64,000 nucleotides of DNA from Shewanella electrica (lineage in GTDB: Bacteria; Pseudomonadota; Gammaproteobacteria; Enterobacterales; Shewanellaceae). The stretch covers positions 372,001-436,000 of the forward strand of contig NZ_JAKOGG010000002.1 of the NCBI RefSeq assembly GCF_022321485.1. Direction: 5' to 3'. Each line of letters opens with the position of its first letter. Within the stretch, counting starts at the first letter, position 1. This document shows, piece after piece, positions 23,897 to 33,600 of this stretch. Made by a program: the position numbers and the translations under genes. The notes under the pieces were generated by a model, which made no database searches, was not told where the DNA came from, and saw only the letters and a program-made list of their open reading frames with translations.

Positions 23897-26026
23897 TTAC
23901 TTTTGTTTTAGCAGCTTAAGGAAGAAGGCGTATTCAAATGCGGTTTCGTGTAGCCCATTAAAGCGGCCGGATGCACCGCCGTGGCCTGATTCCATATCGG
24001 TTTTGAACAGCAATAGGTGATCATCGGTTTTGTAATCACGCAGTTTTGCTACCCATTTGGCTGGCTCGTAATATTGCACTTGTGAGTCAAATAAACCGGT
24101 AGTGACCAGCAGGTTAGGGTAGGCTTGTTTCTTCACGTTATCGTACGGTGCATACGACAACATGTAGTCGTAGTACTTGGGCTGCGATGGATTGCCCCAT
24201 TCATCGTATTCGTTGGTGGTCAGCGGGATTGATTCGTCCAACATGGTGGTGACCACATCAACAAACGGTACATGCGCCGCTACACCGTTGTAGAGTTCCG
24301 GTGCTTGGTTTATTACCGCGCCCATCAACAAACCACCGGCGCTGCCACCCACGGCAAACACGTTGTCTTTTGCGCCATAACCTTGTGCGACTAAGCTCTT
24401 GGTGACATCAACAAAGTCGTTAAAGGTGTTCTTTTTGTTGAGTTTTTTGCCATCTTCATACCAGCCACGGCCTTTCATTTGCGAACCACGAATATGTGCT
24501 GTTGCGTAGACAAAACCGCGATCGAGTAAGCTGATTAGCTCGGGTTTAAAGCTTGGATCCATGTTGGCGCCGTACGAGCCGTAGCCATATTGATACAGCG
24601 GGGCGGTACCATCGATTTTGGTATCTTTGCGGTACACCAAAGTGACTGGCACTTGTGCACCATCGCGGGCCTTAACGAAAATCCGCTTCGACAGGTAGTT
24701 ATTTGCATCGAAATCACCTAGCACTTTTTGTTGCTTGAGCTGGGTCAGTTTCAGCGTAGTCAGGTCAACATCATAATCAATGGTTGGCGTGGTAAAGCTG
24801 GAGTATTGCAAACGTAATACGGTGTTATCCAGTTCGTTATTGCCGTATAGGTCTAACGAATAGGCTTCTCCATCAAAGGCAACTTCACGTTGGCTGCCAT
24901 CTTTAAGCGACACCACTTTGATATGTGATTGGGCATCGCTACGCACCTGATAGACTAAATAGTCATTAAACAATTCAAAGGCTTGGATTTGTGCGGTGTC
25001 GCTGCCGGGGATCACTTCTTGCCAACGGGCTTTATCGCCGATCGCTTTGGCCGCGACTTTCATAATGCGGGAGTTTTTAGCACCGAGGTTGGTGAGGATA
25101 TAGAAATCATCGCCACGTTTTTGCACGTCATATATCAGCTGTGGATCGCGTGCGGTAAATGCGACCGGTTTAGCGTGTGGGTCATTGGCATCAATAAGGT
25201 GCACTCCCGTGGCTTCGGTGGCTTGGTGCGCGATGTAGATTGTCGACTTGTCTTTGCTTTTGCGTAAGTAGGTGTAGTAGGACAGATCGGTTTCATCATA
25301 CACCAGTTCATCTGCGGATTGCGTTTGCCCAAGAGTATGACGATACACTTGATATCCGAGCAGGGTGGTTGGGTTTTTCTTGATGTAATACAGCGTTTGA
25401 TTGTCGTTACCCCAAACAATATCGCCTTGGATATTGACCAGTTCATCACTGAGCGGTTTGCCAGTGCTTAAATCGATAATCTTGGCGATAAATAGGTTGC
25501 GGCTGACCGTATCGACGGTGTAGGCGAGCAATTTTTCGTTGGGGCTTGGCTCGACATTCGATAAATTGAAGAACGCATGGCCTTTGGCGAGTTGGTTGAC
25601 GTCTAAGATAGTTTGCTTGTCTTGACCGTCCAATGTGCTGCTGCGCACGTAGATGGGATATTCATTGTCGCCCACCATTTCAGTAGCGTAGTAATAGTGA
25701 CCGGATTTGATAGGAAGCGAACTGTCATGCAGCGGAATGCGCGATTTCATTTCATCAAACAGTTGGCTTTGCAGTGTTTTGGTGTCGGCCATTTCGGCAT
25801 CGGCATAGGCGTTCTCAGCCTGTAAATAGCTGAGCATTTGCGGGTCTTTACGGGTGTCGTCTCGCAACCAGTAATAGTTGTCGATCCGTTTGTGGCCGTT
25901 GGTCACTAGCTCGTGAGGTACTTTTTTAGCCACTGGCGCGGTGATGCTGTCGGCGGCGTTTGCATTGAGTGATAGCCCAGCGATGGCGCTGATGATCGCG
26001 GCGCTAAGATAATGTATTGGTTTCAT
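23897..26026 (-). CDS. ptrB: Exported oligopeptidase B-type S9 serine peptidase
   Basis: 709-residue prolyl-oligopeptidase-family peptidase. A signal peptide ('ISAIAGLSLNANAA') precedes the N-terminal 'RIDNYYWLRDDTR' and a seven-blade propeller, then the alpha/beta-hydrolase domain. Catalytic residues are Ser562 in 'GGSAGG', Asp647 in 'GLFDSQV' and His682 in 'ESGHGGASG'. Oligopeptidase B cleaves short peptides after Arg/Lys; the export signal differs from cytoplasmic E. coli PtrB and places it in the periplasm. It lies 68 bp after a TonB receptor gene on the same strand, which suggests joint peptide import and breakdown. Confidence 0.92.
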   Translation of the reverse strand: MKPIHYLSAAIISAIAGLSLNANAADSITAPVAKKVPHELVTNGHKRIDNYYWLRDDTRKDPQMLSYLQAENAYADAEMADTKTLQSQLFDEMKSRIPLHDSSLPIKSGHYYYATEMVGDNEYPIYVRSSTLDGQDKQTILDVNQLAKGHAFFNLSNVEPSPNEKLLAYTVDTVSRNLFIAKIIDLSTGKPLSDELVNIQGDIVWGNDNQTLYYIKKNPTTLLGYQVYRHTLGQTQSADELVYDETDLSYYTYLRKSKDKSTIYIAHQATEATGVHLIDANDPHAKPVAFTARDPQLIYDVQKRGDDFYILTNLGAKNSRIMKVAAKAIGDKARWQEVIPGSDTAQIQAFELFNDYLVYQVRSDAQSHIKVVSLKDGSQREVAFDGEAYSLDLYGNNELDNTVLRLQYSSFTTPTIDYDVDLTTLKLTQLKQQKVLGDFDANNYLSKRIFVKARDGAQVPVTLVYRKDTKIDGTAPLYQYGYGSYGANMDPSFKPELISLLDRGFVYATAHIRGSQMKGRGWYEDGKKLNKKNTFNDFVDVTKSLVAQGYGAKDNVFAVGGSAGGLLMGAVINQAPELYNGVAAHVPFVDVVTTMLDESIPLTTNEYDEWGNPSQPKYYDYMLSYAPYDNVKKQAYPNLLVTTGLFDSQVQYYEPAKWVAKLRDYKTDDHLLLFKTDMESGHGGASGRFNGLHETAFEYAFFLKLLKQK

Positions 26027-26094
26027 AAATTCGCTTACTTAGAAAGGAACAAGAGGGCATTGCTGCCCTCGGTATGTTTATGTTAATGAGCCGC

Positions 26095-28503
26095 TTAATA
26101 AAACGCGTAATCTAAACGGATGGTGAAGCTGCGGCCTTCGAGATAGCGCACGCTGAGTGGCGACAAGGTATCGCTCTCATCGCGCATCATTGCACGACGG
26201 TAGGTGGTCACTTCACGGTCAAACAGGTTGTTAACGTGCAGGCTCAGATTGAGGTTTTCGTTAAGTTCCATACGACCAGACAAATTGACGTAACCATAGG
26301 CGGGCGAAATGTCTTCATCGCGTACGTTAAAGTGGCTCTTGAAGCTGCCATAGACGGAGTAATCTACTCGCACATTGGCGCGGCGGTTAAACAGGTCCAT
26401 GCCTTGATCCAACGCCAGATAACCGTTGTATTTTGGCACCATGGTCATATCGTCGCCTTTCTGCGCCGAAATGGTGGCGTTATCTTCGGTAACTTCCGCA
26501 TTAGTGTAAGACGCATTCAGCAGCATTTTCAGATCGTCGGTCAGCCAAGTGGTTGATTCCAGCTCTAAACCACGTGAACGGGCTTGACCACCGTTAGCGG
26601 TGAAGGAGAAACCACAGGTTTCCATGTACACGCTGGTTTTCATGTCAGTCCAATCGATTTGATAAGCAGCGGCGGCCAAATCCATTTTTCCACCAAATAG
26701 GCGTGATTTAACGCCCACTTCATAGTTTTTGATTTGATCTGAGGTGTAACGGTCTTTCCGGTTGACGGCATTGGGATCTTCGTTACACAAGCTTGGTAGC
26801 GGGCCGTTGTTGCCACCGGGACGATAGCCCTCGGAGTACAAGCCGTAGACGGAAAGATCGCTGTTTGGTCGCCATGACACGCTGAATTTATAGCGATTGC
26901 CCGATTCTTTACCGGTCGTTTCGCTGTCAGTGTTGCCCCACATACCGAGCTGGGAGTAGTGGGTAGAATCGCGTAGGTCGAAGCGTCGAATGCCCGCGTT
27001 GACTTCTAAATTACCATAGCTACCTAAATCAAATAGGTAGGAGGTGTCAGCAAAAAAGGCTAATTCGCGCGAAACGGCATCATAGTAAGTGAGATTCCAC
27101 ATCAAGGTGGGATCGTTCCAGTTATCTAAACCAATTTGACGGCCATCGGCACCGTAAAAGGCAAGAAACAGCGCCGAATCGATATCGCTGCCACTGAAAA
27201 ACTCATCCTGCGCGTGCGGCAGATATGGCATGGTGGATTTGTCGTAGTAAGCACCAATCGTCCACGACCAAGGGCTGCTGGCATCGTAATTTTGCAAACG
27301 TAACTGGTGGGTTTGGCGCTTCTCTTTGGTGTCGTTGATGATCCAATCGTCCATCATGTTGTAAAAGTCGAGATAGGCGAAATCATCCAGCGAGTCACTC
27401 TTGGTTTGTCTGTAAGACCCAGCGTAACTTAAGGTGGCAATGTCAAGCAGGTTGTCATGATCGACGTTTAGCGTGTACAGGTCGGTCTTATCTTTGCTCC
27501 ATGAGTCCATCCGCTGCCACACTTGAAAACGGCTCGGCACACTGCTGTTGGCATCACCACGGCAGGCGGCACGGTTGACGTTAGGGTCACAATCTACGGT
27601 AAAAATATCGATATCGTAGCCGTAAGCTGCATCAGGGTTTTCAGTGGCGCTGTAATCGTAATAGTAGCCAGGTGTGGCGAGGTCACCCGTTGATGTGCCA
27701 CGGCTTTTCTCTTCAATATGGCTGTAGCCTGCAACAATGTTCAGTGCTGGCGTGGCTTGCCAACGCAATTTGCTGCGGATCAACGAATCATGGCTGTCGG
27801 CTTGATTGCCGGTGTACATGTTAACCATCTGACCTTGCTGTGCATCACGGTTATAGTTCACCCGCAGCGCCAACTTGTCATCAATCAACGGCAGGTTTAC
27901 ACCAAGTGAATAGTTGGTGTTTGTGCCGTCCACATGCTGCTCTTTACCCGCTTGCACGGAGCCAAACAGTTCAAAATCGGTTAACTGTGGTTGCTTAGTG
28001 ATAATACGCACCGTTCCGCCAATGGCGTTGGAACCATACAAGGTGCCCTGTGGACCACGTAAGACTTCAATGCGGTCAATATCGGTAAGGTTGGTGTAGT
28101 TAAATGGCACGTCATCAACAAAGGTGGATGTGGTATCAGGCGCGGCATCATTACCACCACTTAAACCGCGTAGAATCAACTGATTGCCCGGCATGGCTGC
28201 ACCAGCCAAGGTACGATAAAGATCCTCAGCATAAGTGATATCGCGGTCGGCCAATTCAGCGGCGGATACGGCCGAAACGGACATAGGCACTTCTAACAGT
28301 GTTTCGGCTTTGTGACGTGCGGTTACGGTGATTTTTTCAATATCGCCTGAGCTGCCTTCAATGGCGGCACGTTCGATTTCTGTTGGTTGATCTGTGGTTG
28401 GCTCAGCCGCTTGCGCATAGGCTGCCGGAATAACACCTAGCGTAGTTAATAGCGACATTTGCAGTAGGCTGAACTTAAACCTTTGGGGGCGGGATAACTT
28501 CAT
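26095..28503 (-). CDS. TonB-dependent outer-membrane receptor
   Basis: 802-residue receptor with signal peptide ('LLTTLGVIPAAYAQA'), TonB-box-like 'EKITVTA' near residue 56, a plug domain with 'LRGPQGTLYGSNAIGG', and a barrel ending in 'FTIRLDYAFY' with the aromatic C terminus used for barrel assembly. The ligand is not evident from sequence. It is cotranscribed in all likelihood with the exported oligopeptidase, so a peptide or peptide-derived ligand is plausible; iron chelates remain possible. No Fur box was recognised upstream. Confidence 0.92.
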   Translation of the reverse strand: MKLSRPQRFKFSLLQMSLLTTLGVIPAAYAQAAEPTTDQPTEIERAAIEGSSGDIEKITVTARHKAETLLEVPMSVSAVSAAELADRDITYAEDLYRTLAGAAMPGNQLILRGLSGGNDAAPDTTSTFVDDVPFNYTNLTDIDRIEVLRGPQGTLYGSNAIGGTVRIITKQPQLTDFELFGSVQAGKEQHVDGTNTNYSLGVNLPLIDDKLALRVNYNRDAQQGQMVNMYTGNQADSHDSLIRSKLRWQATPALNIVAGYSHIEEKSRGTSTGDLATPGYYYDYSATENPDAAYGYDIDIFTVDCDPNVNRAACRGDANSSVPSRFQVWQRMDSWSKDKTDLYTLNVDHDNLLDIATLSYAGSYRQTKSDSLDDFAYLDFYNMMDDWIINDTKEKRQTHQLRLQNYDASSPWSWTIGAYYDKSTMPYLPHAQDEFFSGSDIDSALFLAFYGADGRQIGLDNWNDPTLMWNLTYYDAVSRELAFFADTSYLFDLGSYGNLEVNAGIRRFDLRDSTHYSQLGMWGNTDSETTGKESGNRYKFSVSWRPNSDLSVYGLYSEGYRPGGNNGPLPSLCNEDPNAVNRKDRYTSDQIKNYEVGVKSRLFGGKMDLAAAAYQIDWTDMKTSVYMETCGFSFTANGGQARSRGLELESTTWLTDDLKMLLNASYTNAEVTEDNATISAQKGDDMTMVPKYNGYLALDQGMDLFNRRANVRVDYSVYGSFKSHFNVRDEDISPAYGYVNLSGRMELNENLNLSLHVNNLFDREVTTYRRAMMRDESDTLSPLSVRYLEGRSFTIRLDYAFY

Positions 28504-28908
28504 ACATCTTCCTCAATGCAATTTTATTGTTATGTTTTCTGTATAAATTATTTGATGTTGCACATCACCATACATCAAACCTTAACAAATTGGTCACGTC
28601 AATTATTTAAATGTTTGCAAAGTATGTAATTTGGTGAGGATGCTTTAACAATTTGGCGGTTTGATGTGGCAATTATTGAAGAGGTGGCGTTCAAATAATT
28701 CATGCCAATAGCCTGAGTTTGCCGCAGCAAATGGCGGGAAATCGGCGTAAGGCGTCGCCCTTAAGACGCTATTGATATGAATATAACTAAGCCTAATGTC
28801 TACTTGATGCGGCGGGTATTTTCATAAACGAACGGCAAAAAATCGAATAACAATCGATGTGATATTAAGCGGGCGCAGGGTGATGCTCCCGCTTAAAATG
28901 ATGCAGGA
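28504..28908. other. 405-bp intergenic region upstream of the TonB receptor
   Basis: It contains the promoter region of the receptor gene (AT-rich near 28540-28640) and, at 28865-28896, the stem-loop TTAAGCGGG/CCCGCTTAA just after the S33 peptidase gene. No small ORF with a good start was seen. Confidence 0.4.
28865..28896 (-). terminator. Stem-loop after the S33 peptidase gene
   Basis: TTAAGCGGG (28865-28873) pairs with CCCGCTTAA (28888-28896) over 9 bp, 13 bp past the stop of the gene ending at 28909. There is no clear T-run, so it is either a weak terminator or a 3'-protecting hairpin. Confidence 0.5.
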
Positions 28909-30192
28909 TTAACGCAACTGCTCGCCGCTAATCAGCGCTAACAGTTTATCGAGGATATGTTCGCCATCCATGCGGATGCCGTTGTGTTCATATTCTGAGG
29001 TGACCCAGGTACGCAGGTTGGGGATCTGTGCCGCGGTTTCTTCGCTAAATTGCCGTTCCACATACATGTCATTACTGTAGACCGCGGCGGCCACAGGCAC
29101 GGTGTTTTGCTGCAGTGTGTTTACGTCATACAGCATCGGCCAGTCGGCTTTGGCGGCCAGTTTTTCGGCGGCGGCTTTCAGCGGTTTAAGCCAGGTAATT
29201 TGGTCAAACATCCACGGAAACACCATCTCGCCGGTAAACAGGACGGATGCGGCATCGCTAGCAAATTCAGGCAAGCCGGCACGCACGCGATGTGCTGCCC
29301 AGTTGGAAGCTTGCTGCTGGCAATAGATCGACTCATGCAAAATCGCGTAAATCGGGTTGGTGTGATAGCTGAGCATTTCATTGAATTGCGCCAAAAACAG
29401 CGGGTTGAGTGTTTGACCCGCGGCAGTATCGATCAGCGCTTGCTCTAACAAGTAATAGACGGACTCAGCGCCTTGTTCCATGCCTAAGTTGATGCCGAGC
29501 AATTGCAGCATCTCTACTGTCAGTTTATCGCCGTTGGCTAGGGTGACATCGTGCTGGCGCAAGTAGTTAACTAGGTTGTCGGTCAGCGCGCGGGCGTCGC
29601 TAAAGCGATGAAAGAAATCGGTATTTTTCTGCAACACCCGTTTAAAGGTGGCTTGATACACTTCATCCGCGCTGCGGTTGATGCTCGGAATGCCGCCTGT
29701 GATTAACGCCGCTTTTAGCCCTGCTGGCGCATCGGTTAAGTAACGCAAAATACAGAACCCACCAAAGCTTTGCCCTAGTACCGTCCACGGTGTATTGGGG
29801 GAAAGTTGTGCGCGAATCGCTTCTGCATCGCGCACGATGTTGTCGGCGCGAAAATGGCTGAGATATGCCGCTTGAGCATCGCTATCTAGGTGGGCGAGGC
29901 TGGCGTAGCTGATAGGCGAGGACAGCCCGGTGCCACGCTGGTCGAGCAATAACACGCGATACTGCTGTAGCGCGCGTTTTAGCCAACCACTATTGGATAT
30001 TGGCCGCTGTGCGCCAAAGCCGGGGCCACCTTGAAAATAGACTAAAAAGGGCAGTTGCTCTGCGCCTGCTTGCAAGCCGCGCATTTCGCGGGCAAACACG
30101 GTGATGGTGTTTTGAGGTTGTTGATAATCGAGCGGCAGTGCAAACGTGTGTTTTAAGGTTACCGCGCCTTCAATATGATTTAGTGCTGTCAT
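28909..30192 (-). CDS. S33-family alpha/beta hydrolase (proline iminopeptidase-like)
   Basis: 427-residue cytoplasmic hydrolase similar to prolyl aminopeptidases of clan SC. The oxyanion motif 'GGPGFG' is at 55-60, 'DQRGTG' at 84-89, and the nucleophile elbow 'GQSFGG' has Ser142; the likely catalytic His lies in 'SEYEHNGIR' near the C terminus. It would remove N-terminal residues, often proline, from short peptides. It lies upstream of, and on the same strand as, the TonB receptor and oligopeptidase genes, forming a loose peptide-utilisation cluster. Confidence 0.85.
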   Translation of the reverse strand: MTALNHIEGAVTLKHTFALPLDYQQPQNTITVFAREMRGLQAGAEQLPFLVYFQGGPGFGAQRPISNSGWLKRALQQYRVLLLDQRGTGLSSPISYASLAHLDSDAQAAYLSHFRADNIVRDAEAIRAQLSPNTPWTVLGQSFGGFCILRYLTDAPAGLKAALITGGIPSINRSADEVYQATFKRVLQKNTDFFHRFSDARALTDNLVNYLRQHDVTLANGDKLTVEMLQLLGINLGMEQGAESVYYLLEQALIDTAAGQTLNPLFLAQFNEMLSYHTNPIYAILHESIYCQQQASNWAAHRVRAGLPEFASDAASVLFTGEMVFPWMFDQITWLKPLKAAAEKLAAKADWPMLYDVNTLQQNTVPVAAAVYSNDMYVERQFSEETAAQIPNLRTWVTSEYEHNGIRMDGEHILDKLLALISGEQLR

Positions 30193-30373
30193 GGTTAGTG
30201 TTTTCGTGCAGCGTACAGAGTGGCGCCATACTACGCGATTTTGTGACCGGCGGCAGCCGTTGGCTAATCGCTGGGCAGATATTTAGTGTAAAAGGCGGTA
30301 GACTGCTGCCATTACTCGGCAGTTAATCATGGTGTTAGCTGCTTATTAGTGTCAGCAAAGTGAGTTTTAACCT

Positions 30374-31021
30374 ATGAAATTTCAGATTATTCCTGTAACG
30401 CCGTTTCAACAGAATTGCAGCCTGATCTGGTGTGAACAAACCAATAAAGCGGCAGTGGTTGATCCCGGTGGTGATATTGATCGCATTAAAGCGGCCATTG
30501 CTGAACATGGTTTAACCTTAGATAAAATTTTGCTGACTCACGGCCACATCGATCATGTTGGTGGTGCCGCCGCACTAGCCGCTGCCACAGGTGTCGACAT
30601 TATTGGCCCACATGAAGCGGATCAGTTTTGGCTGGAGAACCTGCCAATGCAGAGCCAAAAGTTTGGTTTCCCTGCGGTAGATAAGTTTGTCCCGAGCCAA
30701 TATCTGCAAGATGGCGACAGCGTTACGCTGGGCAATATCACGCTAAAAGTCGCGCATTGTCCGGGGCATACGCCGGGCCATATCATCTTTTTCTGTGATG
30801 AAGCATCGGTAGCGTGGGTGGGGGATGTGTTGTTTCGCGGCTCTATCGGCCGTAATGATTTCCCTGGCTCAAATCATCAAGCGCTGATCGACTCCATCCG
30901 CCATAAACTGTGGCCACTGGGCGACCATGTCGAGTTTGTGCCCGGCCACGGCCCAATGTCGAACTTTGCCGATGAACGTCAGCACAACCCATTCGTGGCT
31001 GACAAATTGTTTGAGGCGTAA
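30374..31021 (+). CDS. gloC: Metallo-beta-lactamase-fold hydrolase GloC (YcbL-like)
   Basis: 215-residue type II glyoxalase. The zinc motif 'HGHIDH' (residues 56-61), then His in 'CPGHTPGH', Asp in 'VGDVLF' and His in 'VPGHGP' complete a binuclear site. The short C terminus matches GloC rather than GloB. It hydrolyses S-lactoylglutathione to lactate and glutathione in methylglyoxal detoxification. It stands alone on the plus strand, divergent from the S33 peptidase gene. Confidence 0.93.
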   Translation: MKFQIIPVTPFQQNCSLIWCEQTNKAAVVDPGGDIDRIKAAIAEHGLTLDKILLTHGHIDHVGGAAALAAATGVDIIGPHEADQFWLENLPMQSQKFGFPAVDKFVPSQYLQDGDSVTLGNITLKVAHCPGHTPGHIIFFCDEASVAWVGDVLFRGSIGRNDFPGSNHQALIDSIRHKLWPLGDHVEFVPGHGPMSNFADERQHNPFVADKLFEA

Positions 31022-31100
31022 TCGTTATCTTGTCGAGGTGTTTGCCTGAACGATATCAATATCCGGTAGACACTTGGCTGGGGCTGACCGAGGAACTCGA

Positions 31101-31853
31101 TTGAAATATTTACTTGGGTTTGTTGTAAGTTACTTGTGTTTGTTCAACACCGCAGATGCGCAAATCATTGAAGATGCTGCGCGTCAGCGACAAATTCCAG
31201 TGGAGATAGCTGCGCCCACGCATCAAGCGGCTTGTACCGCTAAGCAACCGTGTCCGGTAGCGTTTGTGAGTGCGGGTTACGGCATGGGTCATAGCCAATA
31301 TCGCTTTGCCACGGATGCGTTAAATCAGCTTGGTTATTTAACGGTGGCGATTGCGCATGAGCTACCGCAAGATCCACCACTCTCGGTTAGCGGCAATCTG
31401 TACCAGACCCGTAGCGAAAATTGGCGCCGTGGCGCAGCTACCTTGGCGTTCATGCGGGCGGCGCTTCAAGAGCAATACCCAAATTATGACTTTGACTCAC
31501 TACTGTTGTTTGGTCATTCCAATGGCGGTGACATTTCCGCGTGGCTTGCCAATGAAGGCCAGCCGTACATTAAAACGGTGATAACGCTGGATAACCGCCG
31601 CGTGCCCTTGCCGAGAAGTGAAACGATTGGTGTGTTGTCGATTCGCGGCAGTGATTTCCCCGCTGATGCAGGTGTTTTGCCAACTACCGCCGAGCAAACA
31701 CGATTTGGTAGTTGTGTGGTACAAATTCCTGCCGCGCGCCATAACGATATGGCGGACAGCGGTCCACCACAATTGAGACGCAGCATGGCAATGCTAATCA
31801 CCGCGTATCTTGGTGGCGCGACATGTTCTGCCTTGAGGCAACAGCTGCATTAA
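31101..31853 (+). CDS. Secreted alpha/beta hydrolase
   Basis: 250-residue exported protein with a signal peptide ('FVVSYLCLFNTADAQ'). 'GHSNGG' is the nucleophile elbow, and 'ARHNDMADSG' carries the likely catalytic His, so it resembles predicted dienelactone-hydrolase-like esterases. Two or three cysteines ('ACTAKQPCP') may form a disulfide. Start TTG at 31101 is preferred because GAGGA lies about 7 nt upstream; the longer reading frame has no signal at its start. Substrate unknown. Confidence 0.75.
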   Translation: MKYLLGFVVSYLCLFNTADAQIIEDAARQRQIPVEIAAPTHQAACTAKQPCPVAFVSAGYGMGHSQYRFATDALNQLGYLTVAIAHELPQDPPLSVSGNLYQTRSENWRRGAATLAFMRAALQEQYPNYDFDSLLLFGHSNGGDISAWLANEGQPYIKTVITLDNRRVPLPRSETIGVLSIRGSDFPADAGVLPTTAEQTRFGSCVVQIPAARHNDMADSGPPQLRRSMAMLITAYLGGATCSALRQQLH

Positions 31854-31869
31854 ATAAGGACATATGCAA

Positions 31870-32286
31870 ATGTCAGCAACATATCGAGGTACTTGTTTGT
31901 GTGGCAGTGTAACGTTTGAACTCTGTGGCGAATTTCAATCTTTTTACCTATGCCATTGCCATCGCTGTCAAAAAGATACCGGCAGTGCGCATGCCGCCAA
32001 TCTATTCGCGAGTGGACAATTAACGTGGTTGTCTGGTGAGCGAGACGTAAAAACCTATCAACATGCCAACTCACGCCATGTAAAAAGTTTCTGTCAGCAC
32101 TGTGGTTCAGCGGTGCCAACCGCAGCAGTGGTGAACGATTGGGTGATGGTGCCAGCCGGTAGTCTAGATTCGGCCGTTGATATCGCGCCTACTGCCAAGA
32201 TTTTTATGGCGAGCGCAGCTGATTGGTCAAGGTGCTTGGCTGACGTTGCAAGTTATGCTGGCTTTAGTGATACTGCGACGAGTTAG
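31870..32286 (+). CDS. GFA/CENP-V-family zinc-binding protein
   Basis: 138-residue member of the glutathione-dependent formaldehyde-activating enzyme family. Zinc ligands are in 'CLCGSV', 'CHCHRCQKDTG' and 'FCQHCGSAVP'. The name reflects one characterised member; most have no proven activity. ATG at 31870 has AAGGA 9 nt upstream, while an ATG at 31864 is only 3 nt from it. It is 16 bp downstream of the secreted hydrolase gene and possibly cotranscribed. Confidence 0.85.
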   Translation: MSATYRGTCLCGSVTFELCGEFQSFYLCHCHRCQKDTGSAHAANLFASGQLTWLSGERDVKTYQHANSRHVKSFCQHCGSAVPTAAVVNDWVMVPAGSLDSAVDIAPTAKIFMASAADWSRCLADVASYAGFSDTATS

Positions 32287-32299
32287 CAAGGTTGAGCTG

Positions 32300-32376
32300 T
32301 TACGCATCACATCGTGTGATTTAGGCAAGACTGATGATGTGTGCCGTCGTCTTTCTCGATAAAAACTGCCGTTAGT
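32300..32376 (+). repeat. Diverged second copy of the MITE-like repeat
   Basis: GTGATTTAGGCAAG at 32316-32329, followed by a CTGATGATG-type stretch and GCCGTCG, matches the core of the 59148-59253 element (GTGATTTAGGCAAGGCAGG..GCGCCGTG). The terminal inverted repeats are not intact here. It fills the gap between the GFA gene and the P-loop kinase gene. Confidence 0.45.
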
Positions 32377-32414
32377 TTCAATCGCTTTTGTAAGATGTAG
32401 CGCAAAGGAATGGT

Positions 32415-32912
32415 ATGAAAAACAAAGGAAAATTATTCTTTTTCTGCGGCAAGATGGGTGCCGGCAAGTCGACAACAGCTAAACTGATCGCCGCTGAAAA
32501 TCATGCTGTGCTTATCTCGGAGGATGAGTGGTTAGCGGCGCACTTTCCTGCGCAAATCACGTCGTTTGATGATTACCTTAAGTACGCCAACCTCATCAAA
32601 CCGTTTGTGAGAAAACACGTACAAGCATTACTCAATATCGGCACGCATGTAGTGATGGATTTCCCCGCGAATACCGCCAAACAACGCGCATGGTTTTTAT
32701 CGCTATGCGGTGAGATGGGGAGTGAGCATCAATTGATGTATCTCGATGTTACCGATGTGCAGTGTTTGGCGCAGATTGGTCAACGGCGCTTGGAGCAACC
32801 GGAGCGCGCTAATTTTGATACAGAAGCGGTATTCCACTATGTCAGCCAATTTTTTGAAGTGCCCGAAGCCCGAGAAGGTTTAAATATTGTCACTGTTGCT
32901 AAACCGCTATAG
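32415..32912 (+). CDS. P-loop nucleotide kinase-like protein
   Basis: 165-residue cytoplasmic AAA_33-type protein. The Walker A motif 'GKMGAGKST' is at residues 12-20, a strand with 'LISEDEWL' supplies an acidic residue as in gluconate/shikimate-type kinases, and a lid region is rich in Gln/Arg ('IGQRRLEQPERA'). It probably phosphorylates a small molecule; some relatives act on antibiotics or nucleosides. It is followed 45 bp later by a Vat-type acetyltransferase gene on the same strand, and the two may be expressed together. Confidence 0.78.
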   Translation: MKNKGKLFFFCGKMGAGKSTTAKLIAAENHAVLISEDEWLAAHFPAQITSFDDYLKYANLIKPFVRKHVQALLNIGTHVVMDFPANTAKQRAWFLSLCGEMGSEHQLMYLDVTDVQCLAQIGQRRLEQPERANFDTEAVFHYVSQFFEVPEAREGLNIVTVAKPL

Positions 32913-32957
32913 CAGCAAGTTCGCTGAGGGTTTATGGCAAACCGCCAAGGAGAGATT

Positions 32958-33590
32958 GTGAACGGACCCAACCCAGACAACAAAGCGCCAATGCAAGGAT
33001 TTCCCCAAGTGGGTTATTTGAAAAACTTCATCACCTCTGAAAATATCATCGTTGGTGATTATACCTACTACGATGACCCAGACGGCCCTGAGCGCTTTGA
33101 AAGCAATGTGCTTTATCACTTTCCGTTTATTGGCGATAAGTTGGTTATTGGTAAGTTTTGCGCTATCGCCAAAGACGTAAAATTCATCATGAACGGCGCC
33201 AATCATAAGCTCTCCGGCTTCTCCACTTACCCGTTTCAAATATTCGGTAATGGCTGGGAGAAAGTCATGCCCACAGCCGCCGAGTTGCCCTATAAAGGCG
33301 ATACGCACGTTGGCAACGATGTGTGGATTGGCTACGAGGCAACCATTATGCCGGGCGTTACCATTGGCAGCGGGGCGATTATTGCCAGTAAATCCGTGGT
33401 GACTGCCGATGTGCCAGCCTACAGCATTGTTGGCGGTAACCCCGCTAAAGTGATCAAATATCGTTTTGAACCGGACACCATCACTCAACTGCTCGATATT
33501 GCTTGGTGGGACTGGAGTGCAGAAAAGATCACTGACAACCTTGAAGCGATTGTCGGCTGCGACCTGCAAGCGTTGCAGCAAGCGTGGTGA
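32958..33590 (+). CDS. Vat/CatB-type xenobiotic O-acetyltransferase
   Basis: 210-residue left-handed beta-helix acetyltransferase of the streptogramin A / type B chloramphenicol acetyltransferase group. It shows '[10 protein letters not shown]'-like '[13 protein letters not shown]', '[20 protein letters not shown]' with the catalytic His of the family, 'FGNGWEK' and the hexapeptide repeats '[16 protein letters not shown]'. Start GTG at 32958 is chosen because AAGGAG is about 5 nt upstream and the family begins 'MNGPNP' there; an ATG at 32934 lacks a site. It may inactivate streptogramin A or acetylate another hydroxyl substrate; chromosomal homologues are not always resistance genes. Confidence 0.88.
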   Translation: MNGPNPDNKAPMQGFPQVGYLKNFITSENIIVGDYTYYDDPDGPERFESNVLYHFPFIGDKLVIGKFCAIAKDVKFIMNGANHKLSGFSTYPFQIFGNGWEKVMPTAAELPYKGDTHVGNDVWIGYEATIMPGVTIGSGAIIASKSVVTADVPAYSIVGGNPAKVIKYRFEPDTITQLLDIAWWDWSAEKITDNLEAIVGCDLQALQQAW

Positions 33591-33600
33591 AAATTAGGCG

